NCBI RefSeq assembly: GCF_003309065.1
Contig: NZ_POAF01000001.1
Span: 682,001-746,000, forward strand
DNA length: 64,000 bases
Source: Glutamicibacter soli
Lineage (GTDB): Bacteria > Actinomycetota > Actinomycetes > Actinomycetales > Micrococcaceae
Direction: 5' to 3'
Shown here piece by piece: positions 30,452 through 38,500 of the stretch (positions are counted from its first letter, which is position 1; every line of letters begins with the position of its first letter). A program made the position numbers and the translations under genes. Below the pieces are notes generated by a model. It was not told the DNA's origin, made no database searches, and saw only the letters and a program-made list of their open reading frames with translations.

Positions 30452-31271
30452 ACGCCGGCGGTCCATGCCGCGTCGCACGGGTCCCGGACCAGCCTGCGCC
30501 GCGCCGTGTCCGGGCAAGCCAGTCAACCAGCAGCGCCCGCAGCAGCAGCGGCTGTTCATGGGGCAGGGCGTGCCCGGCCCCATCGAGAACCGCCAGCGTG
30601 GAGTTCGGAAAATCCGCGGCGGCGCGCATCGTGCCGGCGAACCCGACGGTCGAATCCTGCCGCCCGGCCACCAGCAACGTCGGCGGCTCGTAGGTGGAAG
30701 GCGCCGCAGCGACCAGCTCCCAATGCCGGCCGATCCGTTCCATGGCCTGCGCATCGGCCAGTTGCGCTCCGGGCGCCACGAAACGCTCATAGCGTTCCAG
30801 CATGCCGCGGGTGTGGAGGACGAAATACTGCGTGAAACCCCGGTCTTCGCTCTGGACCCCGGGCACCAGGACCCGGTGCTCGGGAACCTCGGCATCGCCC
30901 GGCAGCAACGGGCAGACCAGAGCCAATCCAGCGACCCGCTGCGGCGCGGCCAACGCCATCGCCCGCGCGTAGTAGGCCCCGGCGGAATGGCCGGCCAGCA
31001 GGTAGGGGGCCCCGCCGCTGGCCCGGTCCGCGAAGTCGAGCAGGACCTCCAGCACATCCTCGGCGCCCCCGATTTCCGGCCCGGCTGCGGTTCGCCCCAT
31101 CCCGGGCAGGTCAGGATAGATGCGCCGATACCCCGGCACGCCGTCGAAGGCCGGCTCGAAGCAGGCCTGCGGTTCGCGGTGGTCGACGCCGCCGCCGTGG
31201 AGAACGAGCACCGGCACCCCGGATCCGTGTTCGGCGTAGTGCACCACGGTGGTTCGCGTGGGAATGTCCAT
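30027..31271 (-). CDS. Alpha/beta hydrolase with overlong C-terminal reading frame
   Basis: The first ~265 residues form a complete alpha/beta hydrolase: VLVLHGGGVDHR at about 21-32, DLPGMG at 54-59, nucleophile AGHSAGAY with Ser96, and the catalytic His in GAGHALPHEQ. After DWLARTR the frame runs on for about 145 residues of Pro/Arg/Ala-rich sequence, antisense to the neighbouring hydrolase gene (30027-30451), with no family match. The natural end is probably near 30450-30475; loss of a stop codon or a frameshift near there would explain the overlap. It is closely related to the hydrolase at 21.6-22.4 kb. Confidence 0.7.
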   Translation of the reverse strand: MDIPTRTTVVHYAEHGSGVPVLVLHGGGVDHREPQACFEPAFDGVPGYRRIYPDLPGMGRTAAGPEIGGAEDVLEVLLDFADRASGGAPYLLAGHSAGAYYARAMALAAPQRVAGLALVCPLLPGDAEVPEHRVLVPGVQSEDRGFTQYFVLHTRGMLERYERFVAPGAQLADAQAMERIGRHWELVAAAPSTYEPPTLLVAGRQDSTVGFAGTMRAAADFPNSTLAVLDGAGHALPHEQPLLLRALLVDWLARTRRGAGWSGTRATRHGPPAFSRPAGRRPAPAAGASPPPVAVSRPPAARHGAGCPPAPARWTADVPGRRSRPGSWSGPRPAPAARPTAGRSGRRRGRSRAAAPRPRGGAPAGCPPRPAAAGIPGRAQNTPAAPAPRCPRPCAGRIRPARDGSARPWAGASA

Positions 31272-31458
31272 TGGCCCATGGTGCGCCCGCCGGGCGCCGT
31301 GGACAACGGCCGTCCGCCGTTCTTCGGCCGCCGTCCAGCCTCCGGCCTTGGGCCAGCCGGAGGGAGCTGCCCGAAGGGAGCTGCCGCGGCCGCTTGCCGA
31401 AGGGCCCGACCCGCGTGCAAAATGTGACCATCAGCCACTTCGTTCAAAGGATCAGCGC

Positions 31459-31752
31459 ATGTCGTTCCAGGCCTATTTGGACACCATCGAGAAAAAGACC
31501 GGGCTCACTCCCCGGCAGCTCGTCGAGCTCGCCGCGGCCAAGGGCCTGGACCAGCCGGGGGTGAAGGCCTGCGAGATCCTGGCGTGGCTCAAGGACGAGT
31601 ACCAGCTGGGACGGGGCCACGGGATGGCGCTGGTCTACGTCATCCAGAACGGCCCGACGATCAGCTCCAAACACGTCGGCTCGGATTCGGTGCACCGCGA
31701 CGACTCCGAGACGCTCTGGCTGGACGGCATCGCCACCAAACCGGAAGGCTGA
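31459..31752 (+). CDS. DUF4287 domain protein
   Basis: A 97-residue protein of the DUF4287 family. It has the family's first helix and turn (FQAYLDTIEKKTGLTPRQLVELA) and the second conserved segment (ILAWLKDEYQLGRGHGMALVYVI), followed by a short charged tail. Function unknown. The start at 31459 has AAAGGA about 7 nt upstream; the frame upstream is a shadow. It is convergent with the metallo-hydrolase gene. Confidence 0.85.
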   Translation: MSFQAYLDTIEKKTGLTPRQLVELAAAKGLDQPGVKACEILAWLKDEYQLGRGHGMALVYVIQNGPTISSKHVGSDSVHRDDSETLWLDGIATKPEG

Positions 31753-31776
31753 CGGCCGCGCCGCCGCCGGCCCCGG

Positions 31777-32613
31777 CTAGGAACCCGACAGCTGCCGATA
31801 CGCGTCGGCGGCGGCTTCCTTCAGGAATTCCTCCGGCCAGTAGCCGCGCAGGGCCTGGCCGAACTCGATCTCCTGCAGCGTCGCACCCGCGGCGTGCGCC
31901 TGCGACAACACCGCCGCCAATGCGCTGAATCTGCCGGCCTGGTCGACCAGGAATGCGCGGTCCACGGGAGCCCCGTGCCCGGGCACCAGCACCTCGGTGT
32001 CCTGGATGCGTTCGGCCAGAGATTCCAGCACCAGCGGCCAGCCCAAGGGATAGGATCCCGAGCCGAACATGGGCGGCCCGGATTCCTCGATGACGTCCCC
32101 CAGGAACCACACCCCGGCATCCGGAATGCGGATGGCAAGGTCGGTATCGGTATGCCCCGGGCCCAGCGGCAGCAGCTCCAGTTCGCGTCCCCCGGGACGC
32201 ACGACCTGCGCGGAGTCCACCAGCGCGGTGGGCGGGGTCAGTTCCACCTGGCTCCAGGACATCTCCGGCTCGAGGTCGGGCCGCTCGCGCACGAGGTCCA
32301 GCCGGGGCCCTTCAAACTGCTCGAAGTGCCGCGGGATCAGGTAGTGGCCGTAGATCGGGATGCCGGCCCGGGCGAAGACCTGGTTGCCGAAGGTGTGGTC
32401 GTAGTGCGCATGGGTGTTCACCACCGCCACGACCGGCTGCCCGAAGCGCCGCGCGACGTCGTGCATGATTTCCCGCGCCTCGGCGGGATCGTTGCGGGTA
32501 TCGATGATCGTCGCCCCGTGCGGCCCGAGGACCGCTCCCACCGAGACATCCAGCGGGTCGTAGCGCCGCTGGAAGACCCCGGGGCCGACCTCCCTCCAGC
32601 CACCGCCGCTCAT
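31777..32613 (-). CDS. MBL-fold metallo-hydrolase
   Basis: A 278-residue metallo-beta-lactamase-fold protein. The metal motif H-x-H-x-D-H is at 68-73 (NTHAHYDHTFGN), followed by the GPGHTDTD histidine, the FLGDVIEES aspartate and the late LVPGHGAPVD histidine, so all metal ligands are present. Substrate unknown. Its first codon overlaps the stop of the upstream GNAT fusion gene (ATGA), so the two are coupled. Confidence 0.88.
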   Translation of the reverse strand: MSGGGWREVGPGVFQRRYDPLDVSVGAVLGPHGATIIDTRNDPAEAREIMHDVARRFGQPVVAVVNTHAHYDHTFGNQVFARAGIPIYGHYLIPRHFEQFEGPRLDLVRERPDLEPEMSWSQVELTPPTALVDSAQVVRPGGRELELLPLGPGHTDTDLAIRIPDAGVWFLGDVIEESGPPMFGSGSYPLGWPLVLESLAERIQDTEVLVPGHGAPVDRAFLVDQAGRFSALAAVLSQAHAAGATLQEIEFGQALRGYWPEEFLKEAAADAYRQLSGS

Positions 32614-33455
32614 GCTTCCTCGCTGAAGGCCAGTCCGGCAAGGCCCGGCCAGGGGTCGGTGGCCAATCGGCCGTAGGTGGCCACGTCGATGCGCCGCCCG
32701 TCGATGGGGAACTTGGCCCGTTCGGTTCCCTCGCGGATGAATCCGGCGGCCCGGGCCACGCCGCCGGAAGCCGGGTTGTCCACCCTATGGCCCAGCTCCA
32801 GCCGTTCAAGCTCCAGGGCGGTCAACGCCCAGTTCGCGACGGCCGCCGCGGCCCGGCTGGTCCACCCGCGGCCGCGTGTTTCGGAAGCCATCCAGTACCA
32901 GAACCAGCCGCTGCGATTGGCCGCATCGGCGTTCACGCACACCAGGCCCACCAGCCGGTCCTGGAGAACGACGGCCCACGGATGCCGGTTCGAGTCCGGT
33001 TCCAGCAACGCCGCCACATAGCGCTCAGCTTCCCGGGGCGAGCCCACGGACCCCTGCCGTTCCATGCCCGTGCCCGGTGCGAAGGCACGCAGCACGTCCC
33101 CCGCGTCGGAGGCCCGCAGCCTCCGCAGGCTCGCCTGCGCCTCCCCCGCGGGATCCTGCCCGGCCCCGCCGCGTCCGCCGCCGGGCGCTTCTGCCTGCGG
33201 CGCCGCGGCCACCAGCACCGGCTCCCCGCCGGTCAGGTCCAGGATCGGCAGGTCCTCCCGCAGCACGTCGGCGTACATCAGCCGCAGGTCGTGGCGCAGT
33301 TCCTGCAAGGTTTCCCCGAACGGTCCCATGGCGTTGGCGGTGTACGCCGGAGGCTTGCCGGGGTCGGACTCGTACAGCTCGCGGACGTTCCAGCTGATGT
33401 TCCCCTCGCCGTCGGCATTCCGCGACGCCGCGTATCTCCACGAGTGCATGCTCAT
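32610..33455 (-). CDS. Fusion of an uncharacterised N-terminal domain with a GNAT acetyltransferase
   Basis: A 281-residue two-part protein. Residues 1 to about 75 form a small domain (SWRYAASR, ISWNVRELYES, YTANAMGPFGETLQELRHDL, ILDLTGGE) that I know as a stand-alone actinobacterial small protein pattern but cannot name. After a Gly/Ala-rich linker (about 80-107) comes a RimJ/RimL-type GNAT domain (about 108-275) with the acetyl-CoA loop region SETRGRGWTSRAAAAV and HRVDNPASGGVARAAGF. It is coupled to the downstream MBL-fold gene. Confidence 0.75.
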   Translation of the reverse strand: MSMHSWRYAASRNADGEGNISWNVRELYESDPGKPPAYTANAMGPFGETLQELRHDLRLMYADVLREDLPILDLTGGEPVLVAAAPQAEAPGGGRGGAGQDPAGEAQASLRRLRASDAGDVLRAFAPGTGMERQGSVGSPREAERYVAALLEPDSNRHPWAVVLQDRLVGLVCVNADAANRSGWFWYWMASETRGRGWTSRAAAAVANWALTALELERLELGHRVDNPASGGVARAAGFIREGTERAKFPIDGRRIDVATYGRLATDPWPGLAGLAFSEEA

Positions 33456-33548
33456 GGCCCCAGCCTACCGATGCCCCCGGCCCTTGTCTGCCGCCGCCCG
33501 GCGTGCCCTTCGGTGGCGCCACGGGAGTCGGCCGGCGAGGATGGGACC

Positions 33549-33965
33549 ATGACGATCACCTACGAATCCGGCCGGCTGCCGGCGCGCGATGAACTGCTGG
33601 CCCTGTACGACGCGGTCGGATGGACCTGCTACACGCAGGACCCGCAACGGCTCGAAGCGGCGATCGCCGCATCGCTGTCGGTGGTCGCCGCGCGCGCGGC
33701 GGGCCGCCTGGTCGGCCTGGCGCGCATCGTCGGCGACGGACTGACCATCGCCTACCTGCAGGACCTGCTGGTGGCTCCGGAGCACCAGCGCGCCGGGGTT
33801 GGCAGCGAGCTGTTCCGCCTGGCGTTCCTTCCCTACGACGAGGTCCGGCAGAAGGTCCTGATCACCGACGACGAACCGCGCCAGCTGGCCTTCTACCGGT
33901 CCATGGGCTTCAGCGAAATCCGCGACCTGGAACATCCCACCAGGGCGTTCGCCAGGTTCGGCTGA
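33549..33965 (+). CDS. GNAT acetyltransferase
   Basis: A compact 138-residue GNAT protein. The start VGWTCYTQDPQRL is typical of a small single-domain subgroup; the acetyl-CoA motif QDLLVAPEHQRAGVGSELF is at about 71-89, and FYRSMGF near 115-121 completes the fold. The frame upstream to 32787 is antisense to the fusion gene and is ignored. Divergent from the GNAT fusion. Acceptor unknown. Confidence 0.85.
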   Translation: MTITYESGRLPARDELLALYDAVGWTCYTQDPQRLEAAIAASLSVVAARAAGRLVGLARIVGDGLTIAYLQDLLVAPEHQRAGVGSELFRLAFLPYDEVRQKVLITDDEPRQLAFYRSMGFSEIRDLEHPTRAFARFG

Positions 33966-33983
33966 CCGCCGGCGGCATGGCCG

Positions 33984-34032
33984 CGACAGCATTGCGTCGA
34001 CAGCATTGCGTCGACAGCATTGCGTCGACAGC
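33984..34032 (+). repeat. 14-bp tandem repeat, three and a half copies
   Basis: The unit CGACAGCATTGCGT is repeated exactly at 33984, 33998 and 34012, with a partial fourth copy to 34032. Each junction forms GCGTCGAC, containing the palindrome GTCGAC. It lies in the 94-bp gap before the tocopherol-cyclase-like gene. Confidence 0.95.
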
Positions 34033-34059
34033 TGCGATGCGGCTGTGCTGTACTGGGCC

Positions 34060-35109
34060 ATGGGCCTGCTTCGCCGGTACCGCTCCACGGGAGCCGATCC
34101 GCTGTTCGGACATCCCCTCCGTGCGCACCACGGTGTCGCGATGGAGGGCTATTTCTGGCGCATCACCGACCCGGACACCGGGCGCGTGGTCATCGCGCTG
34201 TGCGGAGCCAACCAGGGGCCCGACGGGCCGTGGGCCACCCTGGGCCTGGCGGCCTGGCCCACCGGATTCCTGCGGACCGCCGCCGTCGACGGGGCCTGGA
34301 CCGATCCGGACCGGCTGGGCGTCCGGGCCGGCGCTGGCCTGCGGGCCTTCGATGCCACCTGTCAGCGCCTGCACCTCGATCTGGGCCCCGGCGCCGGACT
34401 CGACATGGAGATCCGCGATCCGCTGCCCTGGCCGCACCGTGCGCTGGGCGGTTCCAGCGTATTCCAGATGGTGCCGGGCCTGAACCAGTACTGGCACCCG
34501 TGGCTGCTGGGCGGCAGGGCCTGCGGCACCGCGGCTCTGGGCGATTCCGTGTGGGAGTTCGAGAATGCGCAGGTGTACGCGGAGAAGAACTGGGGGCGCG
34601 AAGGCTTCCCGGACTCCTGGTGGTGGGGCCAGGCCCAGGGCTTCGCGGATCCGCTGGCCTGCGTCGCGTTCGCCGGAGGCCTGGTCACCGCCGGGCCGCT
34701 GCGCACCGAGGTCACCGGACTGGTTGTCCGCTTGCCCGATGCCCGGGTCATCCGTCTGGGCGACCCGCTGATCAGCCCGGTGGCCACGCGCACCGGCGAC
34801 GAGCAGTGGCGGTTGTCCGGCCGCGGCTACGGTTGGCGCATCGATATCGAAGCCTCCGCCCCGCTCGATGCGGCGTTCGTGCTGCCCGTGCCGCTGCCCA
34901 GCGAGCACCGCAATGTCCCCGGAGACCTGGAGCATCTGGCCGGTGAGCTGAAAGTGACCGTGCGCCGCCATGGGCTGCTGGTCTGGGAAGGCAGCACCGC
35001 GCTGGCCGCGCTGGAACATGGCGGGCTGGCACGGGCCCGGCAGGAACTTCGCCGGCGCGGGCTGGACGATACGCTCCCCTCAGCTCCGCCTGTGCAGCGC
35101 GAGCGGTGA
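34060..35109 (+). CDS. Tocopherol-cyclase-like protein
   Basis: A 349-residue protein resembling the tocopherol cyclase family: an N-terminal MEGYFWRITDPDTGR strand pair, GGSSVFQMVPGLNQYWHPWLLGG in the middle, and the diagnostic AEKNWGREGFPDSWWWGQ near 180-197. In plants and cyanobacteria this fold closes the chromanol ring; in non-photosynthetic bacteria homologues have no established role. No other tocopherol or plastoquinone gene is nearby. The start at 34060 is uncertain: the frame is open back into the 14-bp repeats (TTG at 34006), and no good ribosome site is visible. Confidence 0.72.
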   Translation: MGLLRRYRSTGADPLFGHPLRAHHGVAMEGYFWRITDPDTGRVVIALCGANQGPDGPWATLGLAAWPTGFLRTAAVDGAWTDPDRLGVRAGAGLRAFDATCQRLHLDLGPGAGLDMEIRDPLPWPHRALGGSSVFQMVPGLNQYWHPWLLGGRACGTAALGDSVWEFENAQVYAEKNWGREGFPDSWWWGQAQGFADPLACVAFAGGLVTAGPLRTEVTGLVVRLPDARVIRLGDPLISPVATRTGDEQWRLSGRGYGWRIDIEASAPLDAAFVLPVPLPSEHRNVPGDLEHLAGELKVTVRRHGLLVWEGSTALAALEHGGLARARQELRRRGLDDTLPSAPPVQRER

Positions 35110-35229
35110 CTCCCCGCGGGCCGAGGCGCCTGTGCTCGTGACGGTGCACGGAACCCCAGCCGGGGATAGTGCGACCGGGCACCAGGTGCCGTCGTTGGAG
35201 AGCCGGCGGCGGACGGCCGGCAGCAGCCG

Positions 35230-35709
35230 GCCGGTGGCGGATCTGGCAACGCTGATCGGCGCCGACGCGCCAACTCTTCGGCAGCGCCCGCAGCCAACCC
35301 AGAATCATCCTGAGCTGAACAACGCCTGCAGCGCACAGGATCGCGACAAAGATCCAATGTGTGCCTCCGTCGGGAAAACGATCGCTGCCGACGAATCCGG
35401 CCACGCGTGCGGCTGTTGCGGCAAAGACAAGAAACCCGCTGCTGAGCATGCTGCCCCGCTTGAAGCGATGGCGGGTCAGCGGCCGTGGAAACGAGACGAG
35501 AGACCACAGCGCATACAGCCCCACCGGAATCCAGGCCATCCACAGTGCGGATCGATGCTCGGGAAGGTTCCGTCGTCGGCCATCCCGCCTCCGGCGGGGT
35601 ATTCACCGGTGACAATGCCGATCGTCAAGGCTGAAACCCCCAGAATGAGAAGTGGAAGCAGATCGAAAACGACGGCGAGAAGCACTCCTGTGGAGAGGAA
35701 CCCGGCCAA
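35230..35709 (-). pseudogene. Frameshifted small membrane protein gene
   Basis: Two leftward frames join into one plausible membrane protein. The first, from a TTG at 35709, gives two hydrophobic spans (GFLSTGVLLAVVFDLLPLLI); the second, open from about 35607, gives two more (WIPVGLYALWSLV, then WIFVAILCAAGVVQLRMIL). One single-base shift between 35540 and 35607 would fuse them. The left end cannot be fixed because no frame closes cleanly before the antisense neighbour. It may also be two small genes; family unknown. Confidence 0.45.
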
Positions 35710-35890
35710 AGGTATCCAAGATAGCGCGCGCTGGCCGCGGTTCCTGGCCGGTCTGCATCATGTCCTGCCTTCCAATCTCGATGCTGAAAACCTATCGGAC
35801 CGGCAAATCCTCGATCTGTTCTGCGGCAACACGCAAAAGATCCTGAGACGGTAATGTGCAAAGTACTAATCATCTGGAGAGGAACCAGCA

Positions 35891-36361
35891 ATGACACTGC
35901 ACCCTGGTCTGTCGGCAGTCGCCGGTCTCATCGGCACGTGGCGAGGCGAAGGGGCTGGCGAATACCCGACCATCGACCCCTTTGCGTACACCGAAGAAGT
36001 GACGTTCTCGGACGTGGGAAAGCCGTTCCTCCACTACATGCAACGCACCTGGTCCCCCGCCGGTGCGCCCATGCACACCGAAACCGGGTACCTGCGCCTT
36101 GTCGACGGATCCTCCGTGGAGTTCGTGCTGGCACAGCCCACCGGGCAGGCAGAGCTGGCCGAAGGCCCCCTCGCGGCGACGGCCGACGGATTCACCTGTG
36201 AGCTGGCATCACGAGTCTCCAACTCGGCGAGCGCCAAGCAGGTAGATGGCACCGAACGGCGGATCGAACTCGCCGGCGACGTCCTGACCACCCATTTCGC
36301 GATGGCGGCGGTTGGCGTGCCCATGACGCACCACTTGAAATCCGTGATGCACCGGGTCTGA
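35891..36361 (+). CDS. Nitrobindin / FABP-like heme-binding beta-barrel protein
   Basis: A 156-residue protein of the nitrobindin (THAP4-like, DUF1794) family: the hallmark GTWRGEG is at about 15-21, the barrel strands follow (EEVTFSDVGKPFLHYMQRTW, METGYLRL-type segment), and a C-terminal HHLKSVMHRV carries the His that ligates heme in the family. Actinobacterial members bind ferric heme and isomerise peroxynitrite. A GGAGAGGA site lies before the ATG. It stands alone. Confidence 0.85.
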   Translation: MTLHPGLSAVAGLIGTWRGEGAGEYPTIDPFAYTEEVTFSDVGKPFLHYMQRTWSPAGAPMHTETGYLRLVDGSSVEFVLAQPTGQAELAEGPLAATADGFTCELASRVSNSASAKQVDGTERRIELAGDVLTTHFAMAAVGVPMTHHLKSVMHRV

Positions 36362-36553
36362 CAGGGTCCGCCCGACTTCAGGAGCTGTTGCCGGCTCATG
36401 CTTGCGTGGCCAGGTGTCCGCTGTCCCCGGGGAATTCCGCGGGGAGGGCGGGCACTTGGTTTGCGGTGCCCCAGTGATGGCGGGATGCCGCTGCATCGGC
36501 GTCATCGCGTGGAAGCTGCCGTGGAAACCGCTGCTTCGGGCCTTCGTGAAGGC

Positions 36554-36995
36554 CTAAGCCTGCAGCACGTAGCGCAGGGTCTCCACGACCTGGCCGGTGG
36601 TCTTGCACCATCCCTGGGCGCCGGCGTCGACCTCCTTGAGCGGGTGCACGATGTCTTCATCGTGCAAGGCCACATAGGGCTTGCCCAGCGCGGCGCAATA
36701 CCCGGCGTCGAAGGCCGCGTTCCACTGCTTGTACTTGTCTCCGAAGCGCACCACCACGAAGTCGCTCTTCTCGATCAGGGTGCGGGTACGGATGGCGTTG
36801 ATCTTGGATGACTGATGGTCACGCCAGAACTAGCTGGAGGTCTCCCCCCAGGTGGTCGCCGGCGGCGTCGCTGGCCGGGTGGTCCGTGACCGGAGCGGTG
36901 AAAACGATGTCCAGGCCTGCGGCCTCGGCGCCGCGCTGGATCTCATCACGCCAATCGGTGTGGATCTCTCCCGACAGATAAACAGTGAAACTCAT
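36554..36995 (-). pseudogene. ytoQ: ytoQ pseudogene (frameshift plus nonsense codon)
   Basis: The sequence encodes the YtoQ family protein from MSFTVYLSGEIHTDWRDEIQ to GQVVETLRYVLQA, preceded by a strong AAGGAG. It is broken at two points close together: a six-C run at 36844-36849 gives a one-base shift after DAAGDHLG, and three codons further the restored frame meets TAG (36830-36832) in ETSS*FWRDHQSSKIN. The total length is one base more than a multiple of three. The product would be a nucleoside-deoxyribosyltransferase-fold protein of unknown function. Decay looks recent. Confidence 0.88.
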
Positions 36996-37145
36996 GGCCG
37001 ACGGCTCCTTCGCTGGGACAGACGGACCCGGTTGGTCCTCGAATCCCTCATCCTATGGGCCGCATTCGCTATTTCCGCTTCGGGGCCACAGCGCTCCTTA
37101 ACAATCTCAGCGGCCCGGGCGGCGGCTGCCTCGGCCGTGCGCCGG

Positions 37146-38081
37146 CTACAGTCCCGAGGCCAGCAACTGCCGCCATCGCTGCGGCATGGGCGCGTCGATG
37201 GACAGCGTGGACCCGTCGGGCTTGGGAATGGTCATTGTGGCCGCATGCAGGTAGAGCCCGTTGCCGCCCGCTGCTGCGACCTTGCGGTTGAAGGCCTTGC
37301 TCCCGTAACGGTCATCCCCCGCGATCGGGTGTCCCGAATACTGCAGGTGCACCCTGATCTGGTGCTTCCGACCCGTCAGCAACTGGACCTGGAGCAAGCT
37401 GGCGTTCCTGCCGATACGGCGCTGCACCTTCACCCGGGTCTCGGCCCGCTGGCCGGACGGCGCCACAACCACCTTGTCCTCCCGGCGTTGCAGCGGCGCA
37501 TGTATCACGGTGGCCTTGCTGTCCCAGCTGCCGGCGACGACGGCCAGGTAGTGCCGCTCAATCTCCGCTTCCCTGTCGCGCAACAAATCATGCAGGTAAC
37601 GCAGCATGCTCGGGGTCTTGGCCAGGACCAGCACCCCCGAGGTATCCCGATCCAGCCGGTGGCTCAGTTCAAGCTGCGGCAGCTCGGGGCGCAGCTGGCG
37701 GAAGGCCTCGATCACTCCGGCCGCGACGTCGGTGCCCTTGTGCACCGCTACGCCGGCTGGCTTGTCGACAACCAACAGGTCCCTGTCCTCGAACAGCACC
37801 GCATTGCCCAGGCTCTTGAGCAATGCGGTAGGAACCTGCGGCGCCCGGGCTTCTGCCGGCGCCGCGTCCAGGACCGGCATCTGGATGGTGTCTCCTTGGG
37901 CCAAGCGGTACGTCTGGTCGATCTTGCGTCCGTTGATACGCAACTTGCCGGTACGCAGCAGCTTGAACAGCTGGCCCGCGGGCACGTGCTTGAACTGGGA
38001 GCGGAGGTACTTGTCCAATCGTCGGCCAGCGTGCTCGCTGTCCACGACGATCCTCTGGTTCCCTGATCCGCGCGGTGTCAT
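37146..38081 (-). CDS. RluA-family 23S rRNA pseudouridine synthase (RluC/D type)
   Basis: A ~311-residue pseudouridine synthase. An N-terminal S4 RNA-binding domain (GRRLDKYLRSQFKHVPAGQLFKLLRTGKLRINGRK) is followed by the catalytic domain with the active-site Asp in SHRLDRDTSGVLVLAK and the downstream GRKHQIRVHL and GDDRYGS motifs. The N-terminal pattern is closest to RluC. The start is unsettled: ATG at 38081 or a TTG at 38111; no ribosome site is clear. It converges on the decayed ytoQ region. Confidence 0.87.
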   Translation of the reverse strand: MTPRGSGNQRIVVDSEHAGRRLDKYLRSQFKHVPAGQLFKLLRTGKLRINGRKIDQTYRLAQGDTIQMPVLDAAPAEARAPQVPTALLKSLGNAVLFEDRDLLVVDKPAGVAVHKGTDVAAGVIEAFRQLRPELPQLELSHRLDRDTSGVLVLAKTPSMLRYLHDLLRDREAEIERHYLAVVAGSWDSKATVIHAPLQRREDKVVVAPSGQRAETRVKVQRRIGRNASLLQVQLLTGRKHQIRVHLQYSGHPIAGDDRYGSKAFNRKVAAAGGNGLYLHAATMTIPKPDGSTLSIDAPMPQRWRQLLASGL

Positions 38082-38500
38082 GAGTTGGGGCTGCAAAGCT
38101 GTCCCAGGCAATCAATCACTCCATATGCTGGTCCCGTTGGTTCTCGGGGCTCGGCGGTGCCGTTATCGGCGGGTCATTCGCTGGCGGCATCCGAGCGGTT
38201 GCGGCCATGCAGCAAGGCTCGAAAAGGCCAACTTTCATGGTACCGCGTTCAACTACGGACATCAGAATCCTCTGGTTCTCGAAGGCCGTGCTGGGTCCGC
38301 TGAAGCTGGTGCGCCACCCCGAGGCCCCGGCGACAGTTCCCCGTGTGCGGCCAGGCCCATCCACACCGATGACCGCAGGACCACTGCGTCCCGCCCATGA
38401 CGCACCATTGGGGCTCGCCGTTGCGGTGAAGTTCACCGCTTCCGCCGTACCGCGCCGCCTGCCGTGGCCATCGCGCTCGGAGGGATAACGGCCACGGGAT
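38082..38500. other. Intergenic stretch without a recognised gene
   Basis: About 420 bp between the pseudouridine synthase start and the next leftward stop. Open frames exist on both strands but show no family match, ribosome site or consistent codon bias. The promoter of the pseudouridine synthase gene must lie here. Confidence 0.5.

Noticed and set aside
29630-31447. 605-codon leftward frame overlapping both hydrolase genes
   Set aside because: It is out of frame with both recognisable hydrolases and gives Arg/Pro/Ser-rich sequence typical of a GC-rich shadow frame.
32987-32999. tRNA-like T-loop sequence GGTTCGAGTCCGG
   Set aside because: It lies inside the GNAT fusion gene in good codon context, and no acceptor stem or anticodon arm can be drawn around it.
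33984-34032. CRISPR array
   Set aside because: The 14-bp units are directly adjacent with no spacers, and no cas gene is present.
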